DNA of 64,000 nt from Gordionus sp. m RMFG-2023 (GCF_954871325.1 NC_088776.1:55779301-55843300); one strand, 5' to 3'; shown: positions 1-13,866, counted from the stretch's first letter. A program made the numbers and translations. The notes: generated by a model from the letters alone, not told the origin.

Positions 1-329
1 AGATAATTTTAAAAAATTATTTACTAAAATCGCTAAATATAATCAAAAGTGATACATATCATAATTCCAACTCCTTTAAAGAGATTCAATTATATTAGAT
101 TTATAATAATTTTTAAATATCGATAATTTTAAAAACAATTATTATATTAAACTAATTTTGTAATGTAATAAATAAAATTATCAGGAATAAATGTTTTAAA
201 TAATCTGTGAATATTCAAATTTAATTTGGGACAAGTATATTAAAGAAAATTGATTTTAGTTATTGAATATATATATTTATTTTCATATGTTAACCACAAT
301 TCTAAATGTGTATCCTAATGAAAATAACA

Positions 330-413
330 TTTATAAATTTGGAACCTTGATTATTTGCCGCCTCAATGTTTAATACATCTTGCATTACTTCAAATGGATT
401 ATTGTTATTTGCT
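330..413 (-). repeat. Exon-like repeat, copy 1 of 3
   Basis: On the minus strand this segment reads like a short exon after an AG, with a peptide containing NNNNPFEVMQDVLN. Related segments lie at 2100-2180 and 3300-3362, and flanking AT-rich sequence is also shared: 160-440 resembles 1870-2200. The shared core, NxNPFEVxQD, is kept at protein level in copies 1 and 3 and looser in copy 2. It may be a duplicated exon of an unrecognised gene or part of an old interspersed repeat. No complete gene could be assembled around it. Confidence 0.4.
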
Positions 414-442
414 AAAATTTATTCAAAATAATTAAAGGATTA

Positions 443-531
443 GTGTTATTAAACGGTTCGATTTTTAAAAATTGCTACAATATTTTAGCCAAAAGGTATA
501 ACGCTAGCCTCAGGATTTTGTTATAGATGAT
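443..531. mobile_element. Palindromic TA-MITE, partial copy
   Basis: Left-end piece of the MITE family described at 40380-40598. It begins GTGTTATTAAACGGTTCG and keeps the internal blocks TTTTAGCC and ACGCTAGCCT. The right arm is missing. Confidence 0.6.
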
Positions 532-794
532 CAATATTATACATTTGTATTATAATTATTGTATAAATAAATTAGATACGATAATGCTTTATATTTTTTA
601 CAAATTTTTTATGAGATTAATTAATAGAAATATATAAATTATAATTTATCATTATAATAATAGCTATAAGAATTTGAAAGCCATTTACATTACACATTAA
701 TAAATATACTACTTATAATTAAAATAATTTATATTATTATATCATTTAATTGTCCTCATATTTTGTTTTTATTACAGATTTAATAAAATTATTA

Positions 795-1004
795 GTGTTG
801 TTGAGGCTCGATTTGAGCCGATTTTTAAAACGGTTAACTCAATGTTTTACTCAGAAAAATATAATGCGAGCCTTCAGATTTTGCTCATAGGTGGCACAAA
901 GGTTTGGACATCTCTTAGCGACATCTCGAGGAAATATTTTTCTGGCTAAAGTATCGAGTTAGCCGTTTATAAAAATCGGCTTAAATCGAGCCGTTTAACA
1001 ACAC
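795..1004. mobile_element. Palindromic TA-MITE, full-length copy
   Basis: Starts GTGTTGTTGAGGCTCG and ends CGAGCCGTTTAACAACAC, with TA on both sides. The terminal arms are inverted copies containing the ACGG, TTAACTCAAT and CAGAAAAATAT blocks. The centre carries the family-specific TTTTGCTCATAG segment. Confidence 0.85.
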
Positions 1005-1872
1005 TAAAAATTATAATCAATTTAGAAACAAATTGACCATATATTAAATATATTTTTATTTGGATGGATAAAATAATTCATTTTCATTTATATTGAAATA
1101 TATATATGTCATATTTGTAACACGAAATCCACGAGGATTTTCAATCCATTTTAAAAATACTGAGAGAGGCGATTATATTTTTACATCTAATTTGACTGGA
1201 AATTTATTTATAAAGTAAAATTTAGGCCTGATCAAATCAGATTTTTAAAATATCTCTCAAAAAATGATTTAATGTTTATTTTGTAATTGTAAAAACGAAT
1301 ATATAAGAAATCTCTTGTAGAATTTATCTGCGAAACGAAGTCTATTATTCTAACTTTAGGAGCATTGCCTCTGAGGGCGATATTTTTTAAAATAATTTGT
1401 TTATGATACTCTATTTCTTTTCTTTTAAAATAAATTAAAACATAATTTACGAAATATTACCTTGTGGGATCACCATTACACCTAAAATAAGAAATTTTAA
1501 AGATAGGGACATAATTCAATATTAAACATTTTATTAAATATTTTATTTATTGTCATAATTATAATATAAAATATTTTAAAAGCGATATTATTTTTAAATT
1601 AAAATTTAAAAATTGCTATAACTTCGAAATTAATGGTCCAAAAAAAATTATTAAATATGGAATTTTTAAATTAACTCTAAAATATTATAAATCATTTAGA
1701 TCAAAATATAATTAAATAAATTATGCGCACAAATAATGGAAAAAAAGAAAGATGATAAATTAAACGTTTTTTGGATTTTAGGTAATACAATCAATTTATA
1801 ATTAGATGATGACTTAAAAATATATTTATTATTATAATTAAAATCTAAAATTTTATCAACTTAATTTTCAAT

Positions 1873-1938
1873 AATGTAATAAATAAAATTGGTTAATATT
1901 AATATAATGTAATAAATAAAATTGGTTAATATTAATAT
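1873..1938. repeat. 33-bp tandem duplication
   Basis: Two identical adjacent 33-bp units, each beginning AATGTAATAAATAAAATTGG. Confidence 0.9.
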
Positions 1939-2099
1939 AATGAATTGTTAAAATATTAAAAAAAATATTTGGATAGAAATATTAAGTAAATTGAATTTTC
2001 TTGGTAAATTCTGTATTTTATTATTTCACAGAAATTTTTTTAATGTTAAACACAATTCGAAAGTTTTAGTAAAGTTAGGTGTCCTAATGAAAATAAATT

Positions 2100-2180
2100 A
2101 AAAAATTTGTAACCTCCATTCTCGGCTCCGTTGTTAACTGCAACTTGCATTACTCCTATTTGAACATTGTTAGCATCTAA
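2100..2180 (-). repeat. Exon-like repeat, copy 2 of 3
   Basis: Minus strand: TTTTAG acceptor-like sequence, then a reading frame beginning DANNVQIGVMQVAVNN. It is the most diverged of the three copies (see 330-413 and 3300-3362). Confidence 0.4.
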
Positions 2181-2564
2181 AATTAATTTATAAAATTTTC
2201 TTCAATCTTTTCAAAATATAAAAATTATTTTGTCATAAAAGATAAAATTATAAAAATTTTATATTACCTACTATGAGCACCTCTACCACTAAAATTAAAT
2301 ATTTTAAAGACATTTTTTTCAATTTTTTCTTCGATATAAAATTTATCAAAATTTTTATCCTAAAACAGGTGTTGATAACTAATGCCGAGTCCTTCTAAAC
2401 CTTACTAAAAATCGTAGTTGAGTTGCCCAATCTAAAATCTCGAACGCCCAAATTAGTGTAATTAAATTGACTAATTTTGTTGCCCAATGCCAATATATAT
2501 TTATTTTTATTTGAATATTTTTTTTACTATTAAAAATATTTTACGATTTTATCTATTTTTAGTA

Positions 2565-2783
2565 GTGTTGTTAAACGGCTAGTTTTGAGCCGATTTTTAA
2601 AAACGGCTAACTCAATATTGTAGCCAGAAAAATTTTGCCTAAGCATCGAGACTTCGCTAATAGATGTATAAACCTATGTGCTATCTATGACCAAAATCTT
2701 CAGTTTTGCATAAACTTTTTCTGGCTTAAATATTGAGTTAGCCGTTTTTAAAAATCGGCTCAAATCGAGCCGTTTAACAACAC
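2565..2783. mobile_element. Palindromic TA-MITE, full-length copy
   Basis: Begins GTGTTGTTAAACGGCTAG, ends CGAGCCGTTTAACAACAC, flanked by TA on both sides. The arms pair over most of about 80 nt, with the internal TCTATGACCAAAATCTTC block in the opposite orientation to other copies. Confidence 0.85.
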
Positions 2784-3299
2784 TAATTTTTAGGAAACTA
2801 TGTGTGCCATATATTTTTAAATTTTGGATGTTTTTAAATATAATAAATTCCAAATTTTAAATAAAAATCATGTTTCTTTACCCTTAAAATCCGTTATATT
2901 ATTTGTATCAACTAAATTACTAGGCCACTCAGAATCTAAGTCAATTAGTCCAATAAGGTGGCTTGAGTTGTGTATTAGTCAATAAATTTATTCTCTTAGC
3001 AAAAAAACTTTTAAAGATTTAAAGCCTTTCATTTTATTTAAACATTATATTATTTAATATATTTATATTTTATATGACTTTGATTTTAAAAAAATATATC
3101 TTCAAAATGGATAATTATTTACTGGAAATTAGATAATGCTAACAAAAAGGGTTAAATTTTTAAGTTAACTTTGTATTTGAGCAGAGGAGAGGTAGATAAA
3201 TTTTAAAAAATAAGGAATAATGAAATATATCACAGCTATATAATATAAAAATAATTTAACAATATAGATAATTTGCAATAATAATGATTATAACTTGGA

Positions 3300-3362
3300 T
3301 TATTGACATTCTCATCGTTAATTGCATCTTGAATTACTTCAAAAGGATTATTGTTAGCATCT
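3300..3362 (-). repeat. Exon-like repeat, copy 3 of 3
   Basis: The best preserved copy. On the minus strand TTTTAG precedes a frame reading DANNNPFEVIQDAINDENVN. The peptide is compositionally protein-like. A loose resemblance to the acidic DPFEVL segment near the N-terminus of SERBP1/HABP4 proteins was noticed but is too short to call. Confidence 0.4.
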
Positions 3363-3644
3363 AAAATTAATTAAAAATAATTAGAGGATTAAGGCAACTA
3401 TTATTATATTAAAATTGAATTGAAAGCGAATTGTTCCAAATTCTGACAACTCAAAACAACTCATTATTGTAAAATGATTTTAAAATTTTGTTAACTTTAT
3501 TACAAATAATATTTATTTTTTTTTTGCGTTTGCTTTACATTTACAGGATTTCATTTTTATTATTTTCATGCCTTCCATTTCATATATAAACTATATTCAA
3601 GGTAAGGCAAATTTTCAAAAAATTCTATTCGTATACAAATATTA

Positions 3645-3783
3645 GTGTTGAATATTTCGCAAACCGAAAATTTTCGTCAAAGTTGACTTAAAGTTTTATC
3701 CATTGGCGAAATCTAGAGGTTTATGCAATATTTTTTCTGGCTAAGTTTTAAGAATCGACTCAAATCGAGTCGTTTAACAACAC
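3645..3783. mobile_element. Palindromic TA-MITE, internally deleted copy
   Basis: Both ends are present (GTGTTG and TCGTTTAACAACAC) with flanking TA on both sides, but the element is only 139 bp. Most of the left arm has been lost. Confidence 0.7.
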
Positions 3784-3885
3784 TAATAAACACTTTAAAA
3801 AAAGTTTGGGTATATTCTATACATGCTGAAATACTTTCATGATCAAACAAGTAAATAATTTAAAATTGATCAATCCCGAATCATA

Positions 3886-3940
3886 TTTTATATCCTATAT
3901 ATAAAATAGATTTTATATCCTATATATAAAATAGATTTTA
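3886..3940. repeat. 25-bp tandem repeat, 2.2 copies
   Basis: Identical adjacent copies of TTTTATATCCTATATATAAA plus ATAGA. Confidence 0.9.
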
Positions 3941-4436
3941 TTTGCTCTCTTGCATTATAAGCGAAATTAACATTATGTATTCCTTTCTCTCCTTAATTCT
4001 ACTAAAATGTTTTCATGCTTTTTTGGTTAGATAGGTCTATAAAATTTTAAGTCTTCAATGATACCTCCTATGAAAAGATATATAATTTACTTCAAATGGT
4101 TAAAAATTATTTTGTAATGTAATATAAAATTTTAAATAATTTTTATATTACTTTCTAAGACCACCTCTAAAAAAAATATTTTAAAAATTATTTCGCATTT
4201 CTTAATTTTTTTAAAAAATGACGAGGAATGCGTTTCTTTTCTTTTGAGTAACGGTAACGCATATCTACTTATTATAAAAAATTTTATAAATAATATAAGC
4301 ATAAGTATTGAATTCGAATAAGACGCCCAAAATTTGCATAATATTAAACGGTGATATAGCAATTTGCTAAATAGCACAAAATTTATTTAAAATATATTAA
4401 CAGGCAGAATTAGGCTCTCATTTTCGTTCTACATGA

Positions 4437-4620
4437 CTCCATTTGAGCCAATTTTAAGCAATGGTTAACTCAGTATTTAATGTAGATAAATATAACGCTA
4501 GCCTGTAGATTTTTCTTATTGATGGCACAAAGGTATAATGGAAATCTAGAGACTTAGACAGTATTTCAGCTTAAATATTGTGTTAACCATTTTTAAAAAT
4601 CGGCCAAGATCAAGCCATAT
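4437..4620. mobile_element. Palindromic TA-MITE, decayed copy
   Basis: Family blocks in order: TTTGAGCC, GGTTAACTCAGTATT, AACGCTAGCCTGTAGATTTT, GATGGCACAAAGG, then TTAAATATTGTGTTAACC and AAAATCGGCC. Both ends are eroded. Confidence 0.6.
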
Positions 4621-5540
4621 AGTAAATCATAAAAACAAAAATTTATGGACCTTCCATGCACAGTATATACTTGCGCATAGAGCAGAGCTCATGACCTCCT
4701 TAAAAAGTATCAATAAAGTACCGTATTCAATGGGTTATCAATTATAATTAAAATATATTATTTTATCTTTTTTTCCACCCAATATAATATTATTATTAAA
4801 TACCCAAATTTTCCTCTATTTCTTCATCTAAATTTGTTTTTGAATACATTTATATAAAAATATAGATTAATAATTTTTAATCTATAGGAACAATTACAAA
4901 ACTTTAAAACAGAAACATTTTAATTTAATTAAAATATCAAAAAAAATTTATTTATCAATTATAAATTTTTTTGACGCTGAAAAATTTTTAAATTTTTAAT
5001 AATCATTTTAGAATGATTAAATTGCTTAGTTTATATTTATAACTTTATATGATAAATAAGTAATTGGAAATGAATAAATTAGTTTAAAATAACTGTTCAA
5101 TTCAAAGCACTCTAAATCTACTTTAGTAAGTGAATCACTAAAATCCCCTATATTTTTAATACTTGACAATTATTCATTATCGAACACTATAGCTGGTAAA
5201 GATCTTGGGTGGAAATATTCAAGAACTTTGATATACATAGTATCAATATGAATTATGTATAAAGTTGATTGTATATAGAATAGTAACATTTTTTAAGTAA
5301 AATTATGTTTGATTTTAAAATTTTATTAGTTCCATTAGTTTTATTATCTCCAATGTAGGCTAACTTTATTTAAATTAATGGGACGCTCGGAGAAAAAAAC
5401 AAGTGCTCCCTGGAATATTAATTATAATATTTAATATATTTGGATGTTTTGACCTCTTTTTAGACCATTTCCAAACACAAAGATTTTTTCAAAGCGAGAA
5501 AAACAAAATATACAACTTAATATATGTATCCTTCCAGATA

Positions 5541-5742
5541 GGTGTTGTTTAAAAACCCGATTTGGGTATTTTTAAAAGCGGCCCGATTAAGATTTTAGCC
5601 ATAATAATATTATGTAAACCTCGAGATTTGGCAAATAGAAGTCTATGAGCAAATTTTCTAAGCTTCATAATATTATTTTGACTAAAACTTTAATCGGGCC
5701 GTTTTTTTAAATTAAACCGAACCAGGGATGTTTTCAACACCT
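5541..5742. mobile_element. Diverged palindromic MITE relative
   Basis: A second palindromic layout. It begins GGTGTTGTTTAAAAACCCGA and ends TTTTCAACACCT, with inner arms GCGGCCCGATTAAGATTTTAG and TAAAACTTTAATCGGGCCG. It shares the general plan and the GTGTTG end of the TA-MITE but not its internal sequence, so it may be a sister subfamily. Confidence 0.55.
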
Positions 5743-8574
5743 TCCAAACACAGCATTTTTTAATGACGATTTTGGTTTTTTAATATCAATAGTTTGATAT
5801 TTTTTAACAAATAAATGGCGTTCATACAATTGAAGTTGAACAGGTTATTTTAAATATTATATCAAGCATTAATTTTGAATTAATTAAAACATACTTACTC
5901 AAATAAAGTATTAAATGAATTATAGATTTTATATGCTAGAAGATAAAATAGTTTGATATTGCATTATATCTTGTTGAGTTTACTTAACATCTTTTTATCA
6001 ATAATTTTTAAATTAATAGCATCAATATTTGAATTATATAAATTTATATTTTAGATATTAAATTAAAATAAGGTATTAACGAATTTATAAGGAAATTATG
6101 ATAGGAGAACTATCAGATAACTATTCACGATCATTATTATAGAAATATATATTTAACAGATTAGTTATTCATTCATTCTAGAATATTATAGAACAATTAA
6201 ACAGTTGATATGACAGATTGAATATTTTTATTTGCATAAATTTCTATAGAAAAATTGTATCATTTTCATATTTATTATAAACAAATACATATCTACAAAT
6301 AAAACCTTGCAAATTACTTATTACACAGTTATGAATGTCATTTAATATAATTGTAATTCTTTTACCTACATTTTTTACCTCATTACATTTATTTAATGTA
6401 AATTTTATAATAAATGTATGACTAAAAAATCTATTTAAGAATTAAGTCTTATCTCTCTCTTAGATAACCTATCCCTCTAAATATTCAGTTTGCATATTCT
6501 GCTTATATAACATATTAGAAAATAATAGCTTTAAAATAAAATTGGCTCCTTTTCTGGAGGTGCATAAATAATTTATTAAATATTTTGTAATAAAAAAATC
6601 AACTAATAAAAATGTTTTGTTGTTTGGAAGTAAAAAATTTTGCGAAGCGCCTTGGCAAACGCTTAAAAAACAATTTTGGAAGCCTAAAAAATTTAATTTT
6701 AATTTTTTTATCTTCTTTTTAAAATTTTTAGTTATTCGACAATAAAGTTTAATGGCATCGCTTGTATTATGGTTGGAAAGAAAAATATAATAAACCATGT
6801 ATTTTTAATTTAAATTGCATTTAAAAAAATATGGGACAAGAGAGCATTTTAAATTAAAAAAATTAAAGCATAATTTTTTTTGCTTATATAAATTTATTTA
6901 TATAATTATATTATATTTTAACTAATTCTAATGTGATTGCCAATTCCTTATTAAATATTATAAAACACATATCATTTTTTTTAAATTGCCGACCCTAAAA
7001 AACTAAAATTCAGTTGCTTATACACAGTGTGTACTTGTCTTATCTAATCATTCTCTTAAAAAATAATAATAAATTATTTTACTACTCAATTAATTATCTA
7101 TTCTATTCTAATTATTATAGTTTAAATATTTTATCCTTTTTTAACTCCAATAAAAACATTATAAATAAATACCCAGAATATCCAGTTTTTCTCCTAAAGT
7201 TATAATTATTTTTTGAATAAATTTAATCAAAATAATTAATTATATTTTAAAATGTAGAAGTAATAATTTGTTATATATAGGAATAAAGAACTTTAAAATA
7301 TAACAAAATATAACAAATTTTTGCAAGTTCAATCGAACACTTAAGCTTATAGAACTCATGTATGGAAACATTTAAATAGTATTGATGAGTTATATTTAAT
7401 GTTGATTGTATATAATATAGATGAATATTATTTTTCTAAAAGTAAAAGCATTTTTTTGTGATTTAGGAGGTGGGGGAAGGAGTTTAATACATCCGTTCTC
7501 GATTTACTTTTCATTTATACAATATTAAGTTTAGTTTAAATATAAGATTTAGGAGAATGACTTTCTTTAAGGTATTTAACATGGGATGCCTGAAAGGAGA
7601 TTTTATAAAGCTTTGGCTCTATCTTAAAATAAATTTAAATAGTTTTAATATTTTTTTAATGTTATTTTTAATATATTTAGTTATTCAACGGTAATTTAAT
7701 TACATTGCTTGAATTGGTTCTGAAAAGGTATAATAAACCAGGTATTCAATATTATTTATTATTTAAATTGCCCATCTATTATTAAAAATATCACGTAGTG
7801 ATTTTTGAAAAATGATGGAAATTCTTAACAATTTCCAGAATTTCCAGAAGTGCCATAGAAATTTGGAAATAAAATCAAAAAACTAGAAATAATATTTATC
7901 TAATACAACATGTACAATAGATGTTTTAGTTACTTTGAAAAGGGTAAAATCTATATGCGCCCAATAATGCGTAAATTCAGGCTTTATTATGAATGTTATG
8001 TATCACAATCATATAAATATGTTGTAAAGATTGCAACTAGCATTTAAATCAAATATAATATTTTTGCCTAAAATTATATTTTATTTTTAGGATAAAAAAT
8101 CCGTAACATTGCCAAAACTCACGCAAAATTTTAAAGTAAAAAATTATCTAAATGATAGAAAATTAGAAAAAATATGTAGCAAAATTTGCAGATGCAAATT
8201 GATATTAAAAATCAGGTAAAATAGACAAAAATGGAAAATGGAAGATGAGTAAGGCAAAATGAGACAATATAAATATTAAAAAAACCTTCAATGACACAAA
8301 ATATGTATAAAGCATGCAAAATATTCAATAAGAAAAAAAAACATATTAAACTGCGTTGTATATATATACATAAAAAATTTTTTGTCTTGCCCTAGAGCCT
8401 TCGGGGCGCTGTTATGAACTCAAATATTTATCTATCACATCAGCTAATATGACAAGCCCATTTCTTTTTTATAAATATTATATTTATCGATATTTTGAAA
8501 AATATTATAATTATTTTATTTAAAAAATTGGAAATGGGGGAGAGGGACTCACACCTTACCATATAAAAAGGCCT
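5743..8574. other. AT-rich stretch without a supported gene
   Basis: No coding sequence could be supported here. About 4880-5400 and 7260-7560 look like old diverged copies of one another, sharing for example GTTGATTGTATATA. So do 6720-6830 and 7680-7765, sharing ATAATAAACCA. The longest open frames are AT-driven and show no recognisable domain. Confidence 0.4.
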
Positions 8575-8576
8575 TG

Positions 8577-8660
8577 ATTAGTATTGTTAAGCGGCTCGTA
8601 GCCAAAAACATTAATCAAGTCTGGAGATTTTGCTCATAGATGGCCACTAGTCATGATTAA
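8577..8660. mobile_element. Palindromic TA-MITE, left-end fragment
   Basis: Reads TTAGTATTGTTAAGCGGCTC, then GGAGATTTTGCTCATAGATGG, matching the left end and centre of the family. The right half is missing. Confidence 0.55.
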
Positions 8661-11600
8661 AGTATGGAACTATTACTAAGAGTTTTTTTTTAATTTTTCA
8701 CAATAAATTGGTTAATCAAAAATTTAAATAATTACTAATATTTTATATCTGATTTTTGACCATATTTTTAAAAAAAATATATGGGACGAGTAGAACATTT
8801 AAAATTAGAAAAGTTTTCATGATTTTTTGCTTGTCGCACAATAATATTGTCATAAATTCTTATTAGAATAATTATGAGAAAAAATAAGTAATCCTCATGT
8901 CCTAAATATTCCCATTTTAAATGATAAATTAAGTATATATTTGTTATATTTTATATATTATTAAATTAAAATATAATAGAAAGAATAAATACCTTCCTTC
9001 CCTACTTATTATTCTTATATCGGTTGGTATCAAGGTGTCATGTATAGCAATTAGCTTTTATATAAAAATTAATACCTTGGATAGCACCATTCACATTCGC
9101 AATATTTCCTAAAATAATTTAATTATATTTTAATTAAATATTAAATTTATTTTATTTTATATAATATTTATTGCATATTTAATATTCTATGCATGCATAA
9201 TTGTCTCGACAAACCAATTATTAATTAACTTCAAATGGATATTAGTTTAAGACTTAAATTCATATTCAATCTCGGTAAAACTTACCGAAAATTGTAGAGA
9301 AAAATGGAGCAAAAATTTAAAGTATTATATAAAATATATATTATAACATTATAAAAGAGGTATAAAAGTCTTTTGCGACTCAAGAAACATATCAGTTTTA
9401 ATAAAGATATTTCATAATTAATGAGGATATAATTTACCTAAAAATAGCCCTAAAATTATGACAATGGAAAAATTATTTTTTCGATTTAAATGCATATTCA
9501 ATATGAAAAATATTTACCGGCTAAAAATCTCCCTAAATCTTAAAAGAAATATTAATTAAATGTATGTTATAATAATTGGATCATTTATATTTACAAGTAA
9601 CGTTTCTAAAACATTTCTTATTTCTAGCTCAAGGTTATAAATTACATACCCTCCCTCCCCAAAATATTTAGTCTACTTTTAGCTGTAATAATTAGCTTAG
9701 TTTTTACTTACCTTATCAATTAGTTGTATATCAATGCGATATTTGATAGGTATTTTTATATAAAATTAATAAATTACGGGTAATTTAAAAATAAAAGAAT
9801 AGCTGATCAAATTGAAGGTCTTATAGAGAGGAATATTAAAATTTTTTGTCATTGTATTTGAGCTATCTCATGATATTTTATAAATTCAGATATTTCAAAC
9901 TATTTTTAAACTTATGATAATTTTGACAAAAAACTCATTAAGATACTATCATTTATATTTTCCATCATTCCTACTACCGGTAATAATATAAAATAAAAAT
10001 TTATATCTGAAATAAGTTTTACTTGTCAATATTTTAATTTTTTAATATACTCATTAGATAATTAAGGTATTTATTTATCTAGGATTTTATAAAATTTTAT
10101 CCTATACGTGTTTTAAATATTAAAAAAAAAAAAAGGTATTTTAAGCCACATTGTATTTGTGTAACCAATAACTGTAGCAATTCCTACGAAAAGTTTAGTG
10201 CTGCGAATTTCGACTATATAAAATAATCAGAAATTTTAAGAATGATGTCGTTACACAATTTAATGCTTTGATTTCTCAATAGGAGATCCTAAATTTTCTA
10301 TAATAAGAATATTTTCTTGATAAATAACTAAATTAGGTAAACTTAAATGTATTATATTTACAGTTTAATTCACTTAAATACATATGTCCCTCATTTGCCA
10401 ATAAAAATAATTTTTATAATATAAATGTTTAAACAGGTTTGGATTAATAGGTTAAAAATTATGAATTATAATTTAATAAATAATGCTATTCATCCTCCAT
10501 ATATAATATTTGTAAATTTTATTTGTAAATTTGTATAATTTCCAAGACAATAAAGACTTTTAAAAACAAATTTTTTTATAAAAGAGAAAAGATAATATTA
10601 AAATTAATTCCATATTTTAGACCTGATATAAAATATTCTTGCTGATTATTGATTTCTGGTTATAATACATAAAAAAAATATATGAAACTATTTTAAATAT
10701 ATATATTTTATTGAAGGGGGTACTCAAGAAAGCTTAAAACAAAAAATGAAAATATTTTAGAGGAACATCTTTTATTTTAATAGCTTAAAATTTTATGACT
10801 GATTTGAGATTAAATATTAATATATATATTCCATATTATTATAGCGGTGTTATAAAATATTTATATATTATAAAAACCTGTTGATCTATCAGCGCTAATC
10901 ATCCGACCCATTGTTCCATTACATGCCCATGAGGCCACATAGATTATAACTAGAAGATATTTCCTCGCAAAAACATGCTTAAATAATTTATTCATTTTTT
11001 TAAAAAAATTATTTTAAATTTTTTATTAAATAAAAGTATAATTAAAAACTTTTATTTTTTTATTTTATGTTTATGTTTTTGTTATTTTATTATATTTGTT
11101 AAGGGAAATATTTTAATCCTTTTAAGGGGTACAAACAATGCATTTTTAAACCATTTTATTCTAATCATATTTCTGTTACTAGCGCGAGTTAATTTATCTG
11201 AATTCACCAAAATATTAAAATTGAATATACATTTATCATTCCAATTTACTACACATGTATTTTTTAAACGGTAATTTTTAAACGGGATGTATCATTGTTA
11301 AAATATAAAAATAAGATTTATAATTTTAAAAGCTACAAAATTATTAATTTTTATCATTAAAAAAAATATTTAATAAGATGGATGTGCAATCAATGCTTCC
11401 CCTTTATTTAATAATTTATAAAATTTCTAAGCTTTCTGAGGCTTATGGAGGTGGTATCAATATAATACTGTTTTTTAAGAATTTAAATTTTTTTGCAGAT
11501 ATAAATAAAACTTTTTACTATAACAAAATCAAAAAAAAATATCGTTACTTTTTTCCTGAGCTCAAAGGGGTTAAGGGTAATTTCAAAAATAAAATAGGTG

Positions 11601-13803
11601 GAAGGGGATTGGTTACTGCAAAGCATTTTTTGTTGATTAAGAAAAAATATTACTATAAAATTTATATATTTCATAATATTTTTTTAGGGAGGGGGGGGGG
11701 GTATCAGGGGGTGCGATGTATTGTTTTTAGCCCGATTTGGTTTTATCAATTAAAATATAAATTGCAATATCACGAAAATGTCTACATTTTTTTATGAAGA
11801 AATAGTGAGAAATGCATAAATTAATGTATTTAGCCGATAAAAAAATGGAAAGTTTTACGCAAAACAGGAAGGTTTAGCAACCCTGGTTATACACTGTGAG
11901 GGGAGGGGGGCTTATATTTTTTAACCGATTACTCCATTCTTCTTTCGTTATCAATAATATTTTTAAAACTTGAAACTCAAAATAATATTTTAAAAAAATG
12001 TTTGTTTTTTTACTCCTCTCTCTATTTACTTATTATTATTTTAAATTTTACATAAATTTTTATCACAACAATGTAATGTATATGACATTTTAAATTTTGA
12101 TGAATTAATTAAATAAATAAAAGAATTATAAGTGATGTGACGGGCTATAAATATTCATAAAGAAAAAAAACTTAGTGATATAAAAATAAATTTCTCTGAA
12201 TAATCTTGGAAAGGTATAAACTTATTAATAATAGGGCTTTCATACGGTAATTAATTACAGACCTTTGGTTTACATTAATATTCTAGATACCTCAGGGTAT
12301 AGGTAAAAAAATAAGAGGGAATACTAGATAAAGCGATAAATGTTTAGAATGTTGTGATTATATAAAATAATCATATATTGTATTTGTGACCGAATGAAGG
12401 TTAATATTTTTTTTATCAAACATTTTGCAAAGGTTTGATTACAGTTTAATATCCTATTCGAACTAATTTGGAGTAATATGTTTCAAATATCTAGATCGAA
12501 TTCGCTAGGAAATAATTAAAAGTAATTATTAATAAAGGAACCCAAATTAATTTAGAATTAGCTATACCATACCGCGATATCATGTTTAAGGAAAAAAGCA
12601 AAATTTTAAAAACCAATCCTCTCTCCCTGGTTTGCATTCGAAGTGTGATGAACGATGCAACTAATCAGTCTTTTTATTAGCTATAACTTAATTTTCCTAC
12701 TTTCCCACATAATCTCTCGTGATGATTAACAAAATATTAATATTTATATTAGTTTTCACTTGTTATATTGAACCATTGTTATAAAATTAAAAACAAGCCT
12801 CACCCCTTTTAACTATTTAATTCGTAAAAAAAAATTGATTTTTGAACTCTAATTTTTTTGTACTTTTAAAAGGGTTGTAATAATTTTAATATTTTTTTCT
12901 TTTTTTTACTAAACTACTAACAAATAGAAATATGTTTAAATTTTAAAGTATATATTGCGAGAAATTTAAAATTAAGCGATTTGAACTTTCAAAATAAATA
13001 TAATTTACTACAATACAATCTGAATTTAAAAGAAAAGACGTGTTTGTCTGAATATTAAATTATAGAAAAAATAAACTTCTTGATTTCTATTTATAATTTT
13101 TAATTAAAAATTGCTGAGAACCTAGCTTAGGACTCCAAATAATTTTTTTTTAATTTTTATAAATAATTTTATAGCTTTGCTATAGGTTTGCTTATTAGAA
13201 GAAATCACCCTATAAAATAAATAAGTCGGGAACAAGTGGTATAGCTAAATTTTTCTTAGGGATTACCTCTAGAAGCCTAAGGGCCCGTTAGCTCCTTCTT
13301 CGGCTGTGTTTATCTTGAAAATCATGTTTTTAACAATAAAATTTTTAGCAATATTATTATTCATTTTAGTTAAAATTCCACAAAATTCGATATTCAATAA
13401 TTTTTATTATAAATTAATATTTCAAATTTTTATATTTTTTAATTATTTTAATATAACTAATTTTTAAGAAAAAGGATAAAAGTGGATTTTTCTTCTAAAA
13501 AAATTTCAAAGAACAATAAAATTTAAATAAATTTTATTTAAATTTATACCTATTGGTTTAATTTAACGCAACTCCTGGACATAACGTTTTTACTCTAAAG
13601 GATGTCTTAGTTTTGTAATGAAAAAGTTTCATATGGTGGATATTTTAAAATGATAGATTATAACGTGAGGAAAATTTTAAATCGATATATATGTAAGAAA
13701 TAATCGCGTATTTATCTTTGCTATGAATGTGATAAATAAATGTAAATTGGAATATATCTGCAATAAAATTTAAGAATCAAAAATTTTTAAAAAAATATTT
13801 TAA
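8661..13803. other. AT-rich stretch without a supported gene
   Basis: I see no gene with splice-site or domain support. 11378-11797 is open for 139 codons but contains homopolymer-driven residues and no recognisable motif. A G-run lies near 11692. Confidence 0.4.
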
Positions 13804-13866
13804 GCGGCATTTGATTTTTTGGCTTGGGGAAAAGGGGGTTGCCCTTCCCCCTTCACATACTGCTTA
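13804..13866. mobile_element. Fragment of a hAT element end
   Basis: GGCATTTGATTTTTTGGCTT followed by G- and C-rich tracts and CATACTGC matches the right end of the hAT element at 57053-58953, which has GGCATCTGCATTTTTTGGCTT, G/C tracts, then GCTGCGTACGCC. Only the tip survives. Confidence 0.55.

Noticed and set aside
6469-6798. 109-codon open frame on the minus strand
   Set aside because: Dominated by Lys/Asn/Phe/Leu from AT bias and overlapping an old duplicated block (6720-6830 like 7680-7765). No motif.
11378-11797. 139-codon open frame on the plus strand
   Set aside because: Residue use follows local AT and G-run composition, with no domain, no splice context and a G-homopolymer inside. 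The opposite strand is also open. No support beyond length.
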